This document shows positions 25,301 through 31,916 of a stretch of DNA of 64,000 nucleotides, piece after piece; position 1 is the first letter of the stretch, and each line of letters opens with the position of its first letter. A model generated the notes under the pieces. It was not told the DNA's origin. It saw only the letters and a list, made by a program, of their open reading frames with translations, and searched no databases. Made by a program: the position numbers and the translations under genes. Origin of the DNA: Paenibacillus sp. H1-7 (lineage in GTDB: Bacteria; Bacillota; Bacilli; Paenibacillales; NBRC-103111); NCBI RefSeq assembly GCF_022354825.1, contig NZ_CP031168.1:7988501-8052500 (forward strand), in the 5' to 3' direction.

Positions 25301-26355
25301 AAATAAATCCCGCCGCCGTCACCGTTAGCGACATTTTGATAAATCGTGGCATGGTTGACAGTCGTCGTCCCTGCATAGTTCGAAACAAGCAGGCCCGCAC
25401 CTTTCCCTGCCGACGTATTGCCGCTCAGCGTCGTATTCGTTAGGGTGGCCGCTCGGTTCAAATGAATCCCGCCGCCTCCACTGAATGCAGAGTCCGTACC
25501 GTCAGCGCGATTCCTAGAGAAGGTGCTGCCTGTGATCAGTACACTCCCTAAATTATTTGTCATCCCCTCAATGGCTAAACCACCGCCAAGACCGCTTCGT
25601 GCCGTGTTCCCGTCGATCGAGGAATGGGTAATCTCCACATCCATATCGCCTTCCAGGAACATGCCGCCGCCTTTTTTTTCAGCCTGGTTGTTTTGAATCA
25701 CAGTGTTGCGAATATACAGCTTACCGCCTGCTTCCCCTGCTACGTTGAGGCCTCCGCCGTACAAAATGTCTCCTGTAGTTGAGTTGCCGGTAATAACGCT
25801 GTTGGAGATTGTAAACATTCCGGCAGTGTTTATGAATGCGGAAATACCTCCGCCGCCATACTGGTCACCATTTGCATAGGTAGCCGCCCCGTTGCTGATC
25901 GTTACCGACTCAAGTGATATCGTATACGCGTTGTCCATGAGCGGATTAATATCAAATATTTTTTTCTTGGCAGCTCCCGGTTTGTTGCGTATGATCGCTT
26001 TGGCCGGATCGCCGCTTTTCCCAACGATCGATATGCTGTTCTTGACCTCCAGTACGCCTTGCTCCAGCTCTACCGTTCCGTCCGGTATCACAATCGTATG
26101 AGGACCGGGAGTCGTGTTCGCCTTGCTAATGGCAGCGCGCAGCGTACATTTGCCGGGCTGTGCCGGATCACAGATCGCCGTCTGCCCCGTTCCATCGGTG
26201 AAATTGTCTATTTCAATCGTCGCAGCCGAAGCATAGGAGGCAAAAAATAAAGATGATAGTACAACCATCATCAGAAGTCCGGCACGGACAACAAGCCTCC
26301 CGGCCAGCATCCGAAGACGCTTGCCGAGCTCCCCTATACGTGAAACTCCTTCCAT
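19399..26355 (-). CDS. Giant SLH-anchored surface protein: beta-helix, DUF11, 10 Ig-like (He_PIG), 4 BIG2 and 3 SLH domains
   Basis: A 2,318-residue secreted protein. Order of parts: signal peptide (to about 44, FFASYASA); a right-handed parallel beta-helix (about 45-480) opening with a CTLRAAI motif, with repeated GGGI/GGGL turns and closing in VDIGAYEG; a linker beta domain; a DUF11 domain (about 565-685, PDLTISKVHTGNF); ten tandem putative-Ig domains of about 85 residues (about 685-1560; recurring GGNG-YTW, LP-GLTFD, ISGTPT, VTDGNGV); four BIG2 domains (about 1562-1910; SYNV--GQ, VTGI--G-TVL-ATYG); a Gly/Ser linker (GGGGSGSSSGGS); an unassigned roughly 200-residue domain; and three SLH domains (about 2136-2318) that bind pyruvylated secondary cell wall polymer. 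Last gene of a six-gene operon with tail-collar proteins. I use the second ATG (6 nt from AGGGG). Probably an adhesin or scaffold. Confidence 0.88.
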   Translation of the reverse strand: MEGVSRIGELGKRLRMLAGRLVVRAGLLMMVVLSSLFFASYASAATIEIDNFTDGTGQTAICDPAQPGKCTLRAAISKANTTPGPHTIVIPDGTVELEQGVLEVKNSISIVGKSGDPAKAIIRNKPGAAKKKIFDINPLMDNAYTISLESVTISNGAATYANGDQYGGGGISAFINTAGMFTISNSVITGNSTTGDILYGGGLNVAGEAGGKLYIRNTVIQNNQAEKKGGGMFLEGDMDVEITHSSIDGNTARSGLGGGLAIEGMTNNLGSVLITGSTFSRNRADGTDSAFSGGGGIHLNRAATLTNTTLSGNTSAGKGAGLLVSNYAGTTTVNHATIYQNVANGDGGGIYLDKGSPIIHNSIVSGNMKAAAANDVAVSGSLAFATQSTNNLFGSGSGGLSTAGGNLLNVANPGLLGLQANGGFAETHALAPDSPARDKGNNAQSDLFDQRGFPRQTGSSVDIGAYEGLPDQSMQGNTTKTIVLAVGDEAKVTNVQASSPTSALLPNGSITVTGTGSSRSLAITPALNQTGTAVIMVQVDSETSGVKRTVTNSFTLTVTAPPLPDLTISKVHTGNFTQGQTGGQYRISVGNIGSVASSGTVTVSDAVPQGLTLKSLVGTGWTCSVTGSQCTRSDALGAGASYPDITVTVDVADSAPASLTNTATLSGGGDQNTTNNSASDLTTVIAKPTVTTESLPEATVNKSYQSAPLEVSGGQSPYSWAMAGGDLPTGLTLSASSVVSGTPTVANTFTFTVEVTDAKGVKATKGLTIKVNPELTVSTVSLPDGAVNVDYSQQLAAAGGNGSYTWAVTVGSLPNGLTLDASTGIITGKPTAAGTVPFTVEVTDGNNVKATVPLTMIVNPELIMNAPAVLPQGTVGAAYNEQTFTATGGNGAYVWSVEGNLPAGLTFDPATRKLAGTPTTAGVGRFTIKVVDGNGTSATKVYDLTVNPQLTIDTTSLKQGTVTKSYSETLTASGGNGTYTWTTVAGNLPDGLILNGAAITGVPTQAGPKTFTLQVTDGNGVMKTEEFTIQVNPELVMTAPTLPQGTVGTSYTDQIFTAAGGNGVYTWSVTGNFPAGLTFDAAQRKISGTPTTAGTFDFAVVVTDGNGVEAKKDYTVEINLALSIITQSLPEGTETTGYTKQVITAVGGNGVYTWTLEGNLPAGLQFGTELAGATTAATISGTPTAAGTNSFVVKVTDGNGVFNTKPISIMVNPKLTISTISLPDGAVNVDYVDKPYSASGGNGTYTWSIISGLPAGLTFDTVVQKITGRPSAEGNSTVQLRVTDGNGVATTENVTLKVNPELVIGTGALPDGTVSADYPAQIYTATGGSGSTYTWFVAGLPSGLTFDAASQQIKGKPATEGSSIVTVQVTDGAGITVKKNFTLKINPQLIITAPAFPQGTVGISYPDKTFTAAGGNGLYTWAFSGDLPAGLTFDIVQRKISGTPTEAGAFDFTVTVTDGNGVWVTQFIELQVNAALEIKTTTLKDATVGMSYSETLVASGGDGNYSWTKVSDDLPDGLVLAKVSNNVYAIAGIPTTKDAKTFTVRVTDGNGVTKDQQLTLQVNLPVLTSIQFKQSSYNVQAGQQQPTVLTGNYSDNSTSDITSGVTYQIDGAIASVDSSTGTVTGIKQGTTVLKATYGSQTALTTIIVDTQLSKLTLDAPSYQIELGQSKTAKVTAVYTDGAHQDVTANAIYAIDNQAIAEIDSHGVIRALRPGVAELSASYGGQTATATIIVNPAPQGPMTMSFGKATYDVSVGQSQATVVSVTYDGRTYPLTSGVVYHIGDSSIATVDANGTVYGKQSGQTVLTATYGSVQGTLLAHTVVLVGSDIKEIRFSQEQYSSRIGERTQAVVTAKLSDNSAVDVTGLTAYTVQNPSIASIGKDGVITAIQSGDTVITATYGGYSTTTRVVVYGRGGGGSGSSSGGSTPTPDNGVSVPIIIGDGKTETERISVEDIQKGVVVLNTASVSGTAELSAATISSLLSLNPELLVAFQTAAGTIEVPLATMDPQTLAKLLGIPAEGLKVQIGIREPNENEQQQFAAAMKEMGSTQLAKPLDFFINIVDGQGKLVNTDGFKNYIVRVLPLTAAADPNTATGVWWDPTSQQFRFVPTVFEMRDGQPVAKLKRQGLSFYTVLSSHIAFGDMASHWAKPTVETLASKLIIQGRSKDSFEPNGSITRAEWAALLVRALGLSDAKDKAPFSDMNGQWFAAAVNTAYKAKLIEGYDDGTFRPNQTVTREELAAMVMRAVSYVGAKPNDKQGQGVSFTDGADISTWATEAVKQAVQAGIIEGDSQGQFRPAQSASRAEAATMLYRLLKAVQFM

Positions 26356-26404
26356 ACGCATCCCCTCTTTCCAAAAACAAATTAGTCAAATCCGCAAACC
26401 CGGT

Positions 26405-26929
26405 TTAAGGTCTCGGAGGGAAAATCCCCTGCAAAGCAATAATGTACGTTACCTTCAAATACGGCTGCATATTATTGTGCGGCTGACTCCCACCAGAAAT
26501 CAATATCGCGTCTGCCCTCATAGCCACCTGTTTCGACATCGCGCCGTAAGCTTGCCCTGTTAATCGTCCCGGCGTATTAGCCCATATCGACCCTTGGACC
26601 CCATTGGAATCGGAAGGAATACCGTAGTTGACCTGATGATTATGGGACGGCATCTCGCTATTCAACAGCGTGACGTCCTTATCGCCCCCAGATTCCCCTA
26701 AAGCTCTTGGAGTAAGACCCGGTCCTTGTCCGGGATGCATGGGTACTTTGCCCATAAGATTCGGCAGTCCGAACGTTGTTTTTCCATCGCCTCCATAATT
26801 GACTCCAAGCAGCGAAAACAAAGCCGTATTTTGGGATATTGGCATCAGCTGGCCATTGCATAGTGCCCATCCTTTTGGTGCAAAGTTGCCAGCAAACATT
26901 CGGATTTCGGCAAGAAACGGATCCGACAT
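26405..26929 (-). CDS. Tail-collar domain (microcystin-dependent/MdpB-like) protein 3
   Basis: A 174-residue protein of the phage tail-collar family. It opens MSDPFLAEIRMFAGNFAPKG and continues GWALCNGQLMPISQNTALFSLLG, the collar-fold core, then NYGGDGKTTFGLPNLMGKVP and the C-terminal block GGSQPHNNMQPYL...ALQGIFPP shared with its two neighbours. There is no signal peptide. The ATG used is 8 nt after GGAGG; another ATG two codons earlier is too close. It is the third of three tandem paralogues, upstream of the giant surface protein. Homologues sit both in phage tail fibres and in non-phage bacterial clusters of unknown role. Confidence 0.88.
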   Translation of the reverse strand: MSDPFLAEIRMFAGNFAPKGWALCNGQLMPISQNTALFSLLGVNYGGDGKTTFGLPNLMGKVPMHPGQGPGLTPRALGESGGDKDVTLLNSEMPSHNHQVNYGIPSDSNGVQGSIWANTPGRLTGQAYGAMSKQVAMRADAILISGGSQPHNNMQPYLKVTYIIALQGIFPPRP

Positions 26930-26947
26930 GTTCATCCCCTCCTTTAA

Positions 26948-27448
26948 CTAGTTTCTTGAAGGAAAAATACCTTGAAGTGCAATACAAATATTCAAAGTCA
27001 AGTAAGGCTGCATATTATTGTGCGGCTGGCTTCCTCCAGCATTTCGAACCGCCTGCTGACTCAACAGGACATCGCCTGTGCTGTTATTGTAAGAGCTTAC
27101 GGCCGTCTTCGCCCAGAGGTTGTTCGCCGGCGTCTTGGAGGCCGCGTTATCGTCGCTTCCATATACGGGATGCGTGTGCGACGGCATTTCCGATAGAATC
27201 AGCGTATGAGCAACCTCACCGCCCATTTCACCATGGGTGAATTGTTCGCCTACATGAAGCGGCACCCTTCCCCGCAAATCCGGAAGCGCAAACGTTGTCA
27301 CGCCGTCCCCTCCATAATTCGTACCTAATAAAGCAAACAAAGCTTGGTTCTGAGCAATGGACAGTATCTGACCATTACATTGCGCCCATCCTTTAGGTGC
27401 AAATGGAAACGAAAAAACGGTGATTTGACCTAAAAACGGCTCTCCCAT
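26948..27448 (-). CDS. Tail-collar domain (microcystin-dependent/MdpB-like) protein 2
   Basis: A 166-residue paralogue of its neighbours: MGEPFLGQITVF, then PFAPKGWAQCNGQILSIAQNQALFALLGTNYGGDGVTTFALPDLRGRVPLH, EMPSHTHPVYG in the middle and GGSQPHNNMQPYL...ALQGIFPS at the end. The middle segment (about residues 85-135) differs strongly among the three, as expected for a variable, possibly binding, insert. No signal peptide. The ATG lies 6 nt after GGGGG. Twelve intergenic bases plus the next gene's leader separate it from paralogue 3. Confidence 0.9.
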   Translation of the reverse strand: MGEPFLGQITVFSFPFAPKGWAQCNGQILSIAQNQALFALLGTNYGGDGVTTFALPDLRGRVPLHVGEQFTHGEMGGEVAHTLILSEMPSHTHPVYGSDDNAASKTPANNLWAKTAVSSYNNSTGDVLLSQQAVRNAGGSQPHNNMQPYLTLNICIALQGIFPSRN

Positions 27449-27485
27449 AAAATGTCCCCCTTAGAGTTCGAGATGCAATTTCATG

Positions 27486-28001
27486 CTAACCTTGACTCGG
27501 AAATATCCCTTCCGTAGCTATAATAAAATGGACACATAAATACGGCATCATATTCTCATGAGGCTGACTTCCCCCGGTAATTCCGACAGCAGCAGGATGC
27601 ATTGTTCCAGGAATCGTCGTATCCGCTCCAAACTGGTCAAGAGTCGAATTCGCCCATACGGCGTTGTTAGGCGAGTTGGTATCTCCCTGCTGGGAAAATG
27701 CTCTCACGGTATGACTGTGAGCAGGGATCTGCTGTGTCGTGAGCGTCACGGTTTCCGTTCCTGCCGCTTGTCCAAGGGCGTAAGTACCGCCAGCGCCGGT
27801 ACCCTGATGAATAGGAAGACGTCCCCGCAAATCAGGCAGTGCAAACGTATTTACTCCGTCTCCGCCATACGTAGTTCCAATTAATGTGTATAACGTACTA
27901 TACTGGGCGATCGAAAGGAGCTGCCCGTCACACTTCAACCAGCCTAACGGTGCGAAATTGCCCCCAAACATCCGAATTTCACCTATAAACGGATCAGCCA
28001 T
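27486..28001 (-). CDS. Tail-collar domain (microcystin-dependent/MdpB-like) protein 1
   Basis: A 171-residue paralogue, first of the three collar genes in transcript order. It reads MADPFIGEIRMFGGNFAPLGWLKCDGQLLSIAQYSTLYTLIGTTYGGDGVNTFALPDLRGRLP, with QIPAHSHTVRAFSQQ in the middle and GGSQPHENMMPYL...ATEGIFPS at the end. Two ATGs are adjacent at 28004 and 28001; the second fits the ribosome binding site spacing and the paralogues' starts (MxDPF). It lies 28 bp downstream of the DUF6916-like gene. Confidence 0.9.
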   Translation of the reverse strand: MADPFIGEIRMFGGNFAPLGWLKCDGQLLSIAQYSTLYTLIGTTYGGDGVNTFALPDLRGRLPIHQGTGAGGTYALGQAAGTETVTLTTQQIPAHSHTVRAFSQQGDTNSPNNAVWANSTLDQFGADTTIPGTMHPAAVGITGGSQPHENMMPYLCVHFIIATEGIFPSQG

Positions 28002-28032
28002 CATGTATCTCCTTCTTCCCTATCCAGTTTTA

Positions 28033-28329
28033 TCATCCTTCAATGAGCCTGTTAAAAACGATCTCATACAAATAGCCGTCCTTTTCCCGGCCAATAGGAA
28101 CCATGAACAGCACAAGCTCCCCCAACTCCTCATGCTGCATCCGGTATAGCTGCTGCGGCAGGAACAGGGTTGCCGGTCCGGTAAACAATAGAGAAAATTG
28201 CTCTATTTGCGGTGAAGACGTTGTATTCTCCACCTTCACCAGCTGAATGGTGACGGCTCCTGCTTCGGTCTCCACTTGAAATAAACTATGCAGCGCCCGT
28301 TGAAAGTCCGCCAAGCTGTCTTTTGCCAA
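28033..28329 (-). CDS. DUF6916-like protein
   Basis: A 98-residue cytoplasmic-looking protein. The pattern LHSLFQVETEAGAVTIQLVKVENT, FSLLFTGPATLFLPQQLYRMQHEELGELVLFMVPIG and YLYEIVFNR matches, from memory, the small beta-rich DUF6916 family that recurs beside collar-domain genes. Its role is unknown; a structural or chaperone part in assembling the collar proteins is a guess from context. It lies between the acetyltransferase gene (25 bp upstream) and collar gene 1 (32 bp downstream), inside the operon. Confidence 0.75.
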   Translation of the reverse strand: MAKDSLADFQRALHSLFQVETEAGAVTIQLVKVENTTSSPQIEQFSLLFTGPATLFLPQQLYRMQHEELGELVLFMVPIGREKDGYLYEIVFNRLIEG

Positions 28330-28354
28330 AGTACATCATAACCTCCTTTCTTCA

Positions 28355-28831
28355 CTAGAAATGTGTCGAGGCCGGAACCCATTTCATTTCGCAATACATG
28401 GAATCCAAGCTCACCTGCTGAAATCCTAAACGTTCATACAGCTCCTTGGCCCGATTCGCCGTCTGGACATGCAGAATAATCGGCTTGCCGCATTGTTCGG
28501 CTTCTCTCTGAAGCGACTGCATGAATGCCGATCCGTAGCCCCTATTCCTGTGTTCAGGCAGCAGCGCAATATCCACCAGCACGATAGCATCATGCTCACG
28601 CGCCACCAGCAGCTTGCCGATCCGCCTCCCGTCTTGTACAATCAGCTGCACCACGGCTTCCGGATACCGCGACCGGTACGATTGTTGTTGAAACCGATAC
28701 TGCATATGTAGAAAAGCTTCCAGCTGCAGGGCATCCCAGCCCCAACCGCTCACCTCCTCCTGTCTCGCACCGGCATACACCGCCAGCAAAAAAGGCTCGT
28801 CCTCCGGCATGGCGTCCACGACTTCAAGCAT
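28355..28831 (-). CDS. GNAT family N-acetyltransferase
   Basis: A 158-residue acetyltransferase. Motif A is ALLPEHRNRGYGSAFMQSLQREA, holding the RxxGxG acetyl-CoA loop, and the end AKELYERLGFQQVS is the usual last strand-helix. The N terminus VVDAMPEDEPFLLAVYAGARQEEVSGWGWDALQLEAFLHMQYRFQQQSYR resembles the GNAT proteins that I recall standing next to collar-domain genes in other bacteria. I start at the ATG after AGAGAGGG; the open frame runs 14 codons further upstream. It is the first gene of the operon; its substrate (protein or small molecule) is unknown. Confidence 0.88.
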   Translation of the reverse strand: MLEVVDAMPEDEPFLLAVYAGARQEEVSGWGWDALQLEAFLHMQYRFQQQSYRSRYPEAVVQLIVQDGRRIGKLLVAREHDAIVLVDIALLPEHRNRGYGSAFMQSLQREAEQCGKPIILHVQTANRAKELYERLGFQQVSLDSMYCEMKWVPASTHF

Positions 28832-28936
28832 GACAACCCTCTCTTCCGTACCCGTATATGCCCGGCAAATCAAAGAGCGAAGAACGGCTTTCTCCCAGGT
28901 ACCGTCAGCATCTTTGACGCAGGCTGTCTATTTCTC

Positions 28937-28970
28937 ATCATATCATTTTGTGCTATTTTAAAACTATGAT
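28937..28970 (-). promoter_or_regulatory. Candidate promoter of the collar operon
   Basis: On the minus strand a TATGAT -10 (complement of 28937-28942), preceded by TG, lies about 16 bp after GTTTTA in an AT-rich stretch, some 100 bp upstream of the acetyltransferase gene. Confidence 0.35.
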
Positions 28971-29085
28971 TCTTTCAAAAAAAATTTGTGAAAATTGATA
29001 CCGTTCGCTAGAAACTACCTTCACGCCGCAATAGTTAGCCTTATAATAGAGTTATCAGTAAAACTTGAATAGAAGGAGCCCCTTC

Positions 29086-30753
29086 ATGAGTGTAAAAAAA
29101 CCGATTTCCCGCCGTACCTTCCTCGCCTATTTGGGTACCGGCGCAGCCGCCATTGTCGCAACGTCCACAGGTCTCGGAGTCTTGCCGGGGAAAGCTCTTG
29201 CAGCAGATCCTCTGTTTTCGTTTCAAACCAACAAAATTTCGGACGCCTTCCAGCCTATCGAGCCTTCCGACAGCGATGAGCTAGTACTCCCCAAAGGGTT
29301 CAAAGCCTATGTGCTGGCGGCCTACGGAGATAAAATCAACAGCAAAGGCGACACGTTCGGGTACAACAACGGGTATACCTGCTTTTTCCCGATAGAAGGC
29401 TCCAGCGTCAACGGCCTGCTCTTTGTCGGCCATGCCTCCATTCATTCCGTGCTGATGCACGGTAAAAAGCCGCAGGGCCAGCCAAGCGCGGAGCAAATCA
29501 AAGCGGCTCTAGTGAACCAAGGCGCCTCGGTCATCGAAGTATACCGGGATCAAGAGGGAGTCTGGAAGATGAATACGGATTCCATCTATGCCCGACGGAT
29601 GACGGGATACGATCCTATCGAGCTGACCGGACCGGCCAAAGGCTCCAAAGCCGTTCATGGCGCGTCCAGAGTACAAGGGCTATTAGCTGGAGGATCGGGT
29701 ACGCGAACGCTGTGGAATACGGTTTTATCGTTTGAGGGCGACCATACGGAAGCAAGTCGCGATGCCGGCCTTCCTTCGGAGCAATACGGCTGGGCGGTCG
29801 AAGTTGACCCGTTCGACGCCAAATCCGGGCTGCGCAAGCATACCGCGCTAGGCCGGTTCAAGCATGGCAGCGCCGCGATGACGCTGAGCAAGGACGGCCG
29901 CGTCGTTGTCTATATGGGCGGAACGTCGCAGCATGGGTGCATTTACAAGTTTGTCAGCAAAGGGACGTATGCAGCCTCGGCGGGCAAACGAAATGCCGAC
30001 TTGCTGACGGACGGCGCTCTCTATGCCGCCAATCTGGAAACCGGCGAATGGGTCGAGCTAACGATCGACGCCGTGCAGAAAAAGCTGAAGGATAGCGACT
30101 TTCAAATCCCAAGCCCTCTGAAAAAAATAAAAGAGGTGCTCACAGGCATGTTCAAGGAGCAGGCCGATGTCCTGACGCATGCGCATGAAGCGGCCATCCT
30201 TCTCGGCGCGACGCCGACGGATCGCCCTGCCGGCCTCGCGCTGCATCCGGCCGACCATTCGTTATACATAGCTCATACAAGCCATTCGCGGCACGGCAAC
30301 ATCCACGGGCACTTGACCCGGCTGGAGGAAGCGAAGGGCGATGCCGCTGCAGCCGCGTTCGAATTCGACACGGTCTCCTACGGCGGCCGGCAGAGCGGCT
30401 ATAGCGCTCCCGGCGCGATCAACTTCGACAGCAACGGCAATCTGTGGCTCTCGTCGGACATCCAAGCCGACAAGCTGAACCAAGGGTCCGTTGCCTCGTT
30501 CAAAAACAACGGACTATATTTGCTTCAGACGTCGGGAAGCAAGAGCGGTCCGGCCATGCAGTTCGCCTCCGCACCGATGGAAGCACGGCTGACAGGCGCG
30601 AGCTTCGTTCCCGATGAGCGGACGCTGTTCTTGTCGGTACAGAACCCCGGAGACGGTACCGCCGACTCCGCACAACCGACAAGCCATTGGCCGCATCGGT
30701 CGAACGGCAAGCCACTCCCGGCTGTCGTCGCGATTAGCGGGTTTAATTATTAA
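29086..30753 (+). CDS. PhoX-like (DUF839) Tat-exported protein
   Basis: A 555-residue protein with a twin-arginine signal (SRRTFLAYLGTGAAAIVA, cleavage after ALA near residue 40). The beta-propeller body follows the PhoX alkaline phosphatase pattern: YGWAVEVDPFD, KHTALGRFKHGSAAMTLSKDGRVVVYMGGTSQHGCIYKFVS, DRPAGLALHP and GNLWLSSD. PhoX enzymes are calcium/iron-dependent phosphatases. However, the segment that normally reads like NC-G--TPWGT-L-CEE is LLAGGSGTRTLWNTVLSFEGD, without the cysteine thought to bridge the two iron ions, so phosphatase activity is doubtful. The ATG follows GAAGGAG; TATAAT at 29042-29047 is a possible -10. Monocistronic, divergent from the collar operon. Confidence 0.85.
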   Translation: MSVKKPISRRTFLAYLGTGAAAIVATSTGLGVLPGKALAADPLFSFQTNKISDAFQPIEPSDSDELVLPKGFKAYVLAAYGDKINSKGDTFGYNNGYTCFFPIEGSSVNGLLFVGHASIHSVLMHGKKPQGQPSAEQIKAALVNQGASVIEVYRDQEGVWKMNTDSIYARRMTGYDPIELTGPAKGSKAVHGASRVQGLLAGGSGTRTLWNTVLSFEGDHTEASRDAGLPSEQYGWAVEVDPFDAKSGLRKHTALGRFKHGSAAMTLSKDGRVVVYMGGTSQHGCIYKFVSKGTYAASAGKRNADLLTDGALYAANLETGEWVELTIDAVQKKLKDSDFQIPSPLKKIKEVLTGMFKEQADVLTHAHEAAILLGATPTDRPAGLALHPADHSLYIAHTSHSRHGNIHGHLTRLEEAKGDAAAAAFEFDTVSYGGRQSGYSAPGAINFDSNGNLWLSSDIQADKLNQGSVASFKNNGLYLLQTSGSKSGPAMQFASAPMEARLTGASFVPDERTLFLSVQNPGDGTADSAQPTSHWPHRSNGKPLPAVVAISGFNY

Positions 30754-30770
30754 TCTTTTTAAATACAGAC

Positions 30771-30820
30771 AAGGGCTGTTCTCTTGAAGCTTACACGCTT
30801 AAGAGAACAGCCCTTTTTTC
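30771..30820. terminator. Strong bidirectional terminator
   Basis: AAGGGCTGTTCTCTT and AAGAGAACAGCCCTT form a perfect 15-bp stem around a 15-base loop, with T-runs usable in both directions. It separates the converging PhoX-like and LysR genes. Confidence 0.93.
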
Positions 30821-30842
30821 GTACCATTGGCAGCAAATCCGA

Positions 30843-31730
30843 CTACACCTGCAGCTGCACACTTCCGTTTCTAGACTCAAACGACTGCACGCTTTCCAGA
30901 AACCGGTGCATCGTCCCGCTGCTCAGCGAATCGTGACGGCGGATAAACACCGTCTTAATACGGCTGTATTCGTCGGGAAGCGTAAAGCAGCGAACGCCTC
31001 CCCCGGCTTCCAGCAGCGATACCGTCGATTTCGGGACAAGGGAGATGCCGAGTCCGGAGCTTACCATCGCCAGGATCGTCTCCAGTGTCCCGAACTCCAT
31101 AATTTTCACCGGCACGACTCCCTGCTGCCCGAGCCATTGGATCAATCGGGCCCGGTAGCCGCATCCCGACCGAAATACGAGCAGCGGCTTCGTCGCGCAC
31201 TGCTCCAGCGTCGCGAACGATTCGTCCGCCTTCGCGATCAGCACAAGCTCATCCTCGACCAGCTGGTCCTGCACCAGCTCGGGATGATGGATCGGGCCGG
31301 TCACGAACGCCCCGTCCAGCTGATACTGCAGCACCTCGCTCATCAGCTTCTCCGTAACCCCGGTAACGAGCGACAAATCGACGCGAGGATATTGCTTGCA
31401 ATAGTCCGCGAGCAGAATCGGCAGGCTCGACACCGTTTCGACCGTACCGATAAGCAGGGGGCCGGAAGGATCCTCTTCATCCTGAAACGCATGCTTCATT
31501 TCGTCCATCAGCATAAATATTTTTTGCGTATATTCCAGCAGCTTGCGTCCGTCCGCGCTCAAGGCAACGCCTTTGCGGTGCCTGTGAAACAGCGTCGTCC
31601 CGAGCTCCTGCTCCAGCTGCTGAATACGGCCCGTCACGTTGGACTGCACGTAGCTCAGCTCCCTCGCCGCTTTGCTGACGCTGCCTTCCTGCGCGACGGT
31701 TTGAAATATTTTCAAGTCGTTAATATCCAC
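30843..31730 (-). CDS. LysR family transcriptional regulator (CzcR/YofA-like)
   Basis: A 295-residue regulator. The N-terminal helix-turn-helix reads VDINDLKIFQTVAQEGSVSKAARELSYVQSNVTGRIQQLEQELGTTLFHRHRKG, close to the YofA/CzcR group of Bacillus. The rest is the two-lobed periplasmic-binding-like effector domain. I favour the GTG at 31730, which follows GGGAGG and aligns with family N termini (M-D-L-x-D-L-K-I-F); an ATG at 31763 is possible. It is divergent from the EamA transporter and likely controls it. Confidence 0.9.
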   Translation of the reverse strand: MDINDLKIFQTVAQEGSVSKAARELSYVQSNVTGRIQQLEQELGTTLFHRHRKGVALSADGRKLLEYTQKIFMLMDEMKHAFQDEEDPSGPLLIGTVETVSSLPILLADYCKQYPRVDLSLVTGVTEKLMSEVLQYQLDGAFVTGPIHHPELVQDQLVEDELVLIAKADESFATLEQCATKPLLVFRSGCGYRARLIQWLGQQGVVPVKIMEFGTLETILAMVSSGLGISLVPKSTVSLLEAGGGVRCFTLPDEYSRIKTVFIRRHDSLSSGTMHRFLESVQSFESRNGSVQLQV

Positions 31731-31916
31731 TTGCAGCCTGCCCTCCCAGTCGCACACATCCATTTATAGAAACCTTATGCTCAATTCATCTTCATAATAT
31801 CAATTCTACTGATGTTTATGATCATTTTCAATCATTTTACATGATATAAATTTCGGAATATGATAGAACCCGTGTGAATTGAACGTACGACAACTGGAAG
31901 AAGGTAGGATGGCACC

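Noticed and set aside
19399-28831. Prophage or phage-tail-like particle because of the collar proteins
   Set aside because: No terminase, capsid, portal, sheath, baseplate, lysis or integrase gene is near; the neighbours are an acetyltransferase, a surface protein, a permease and a PhoX-like gene.
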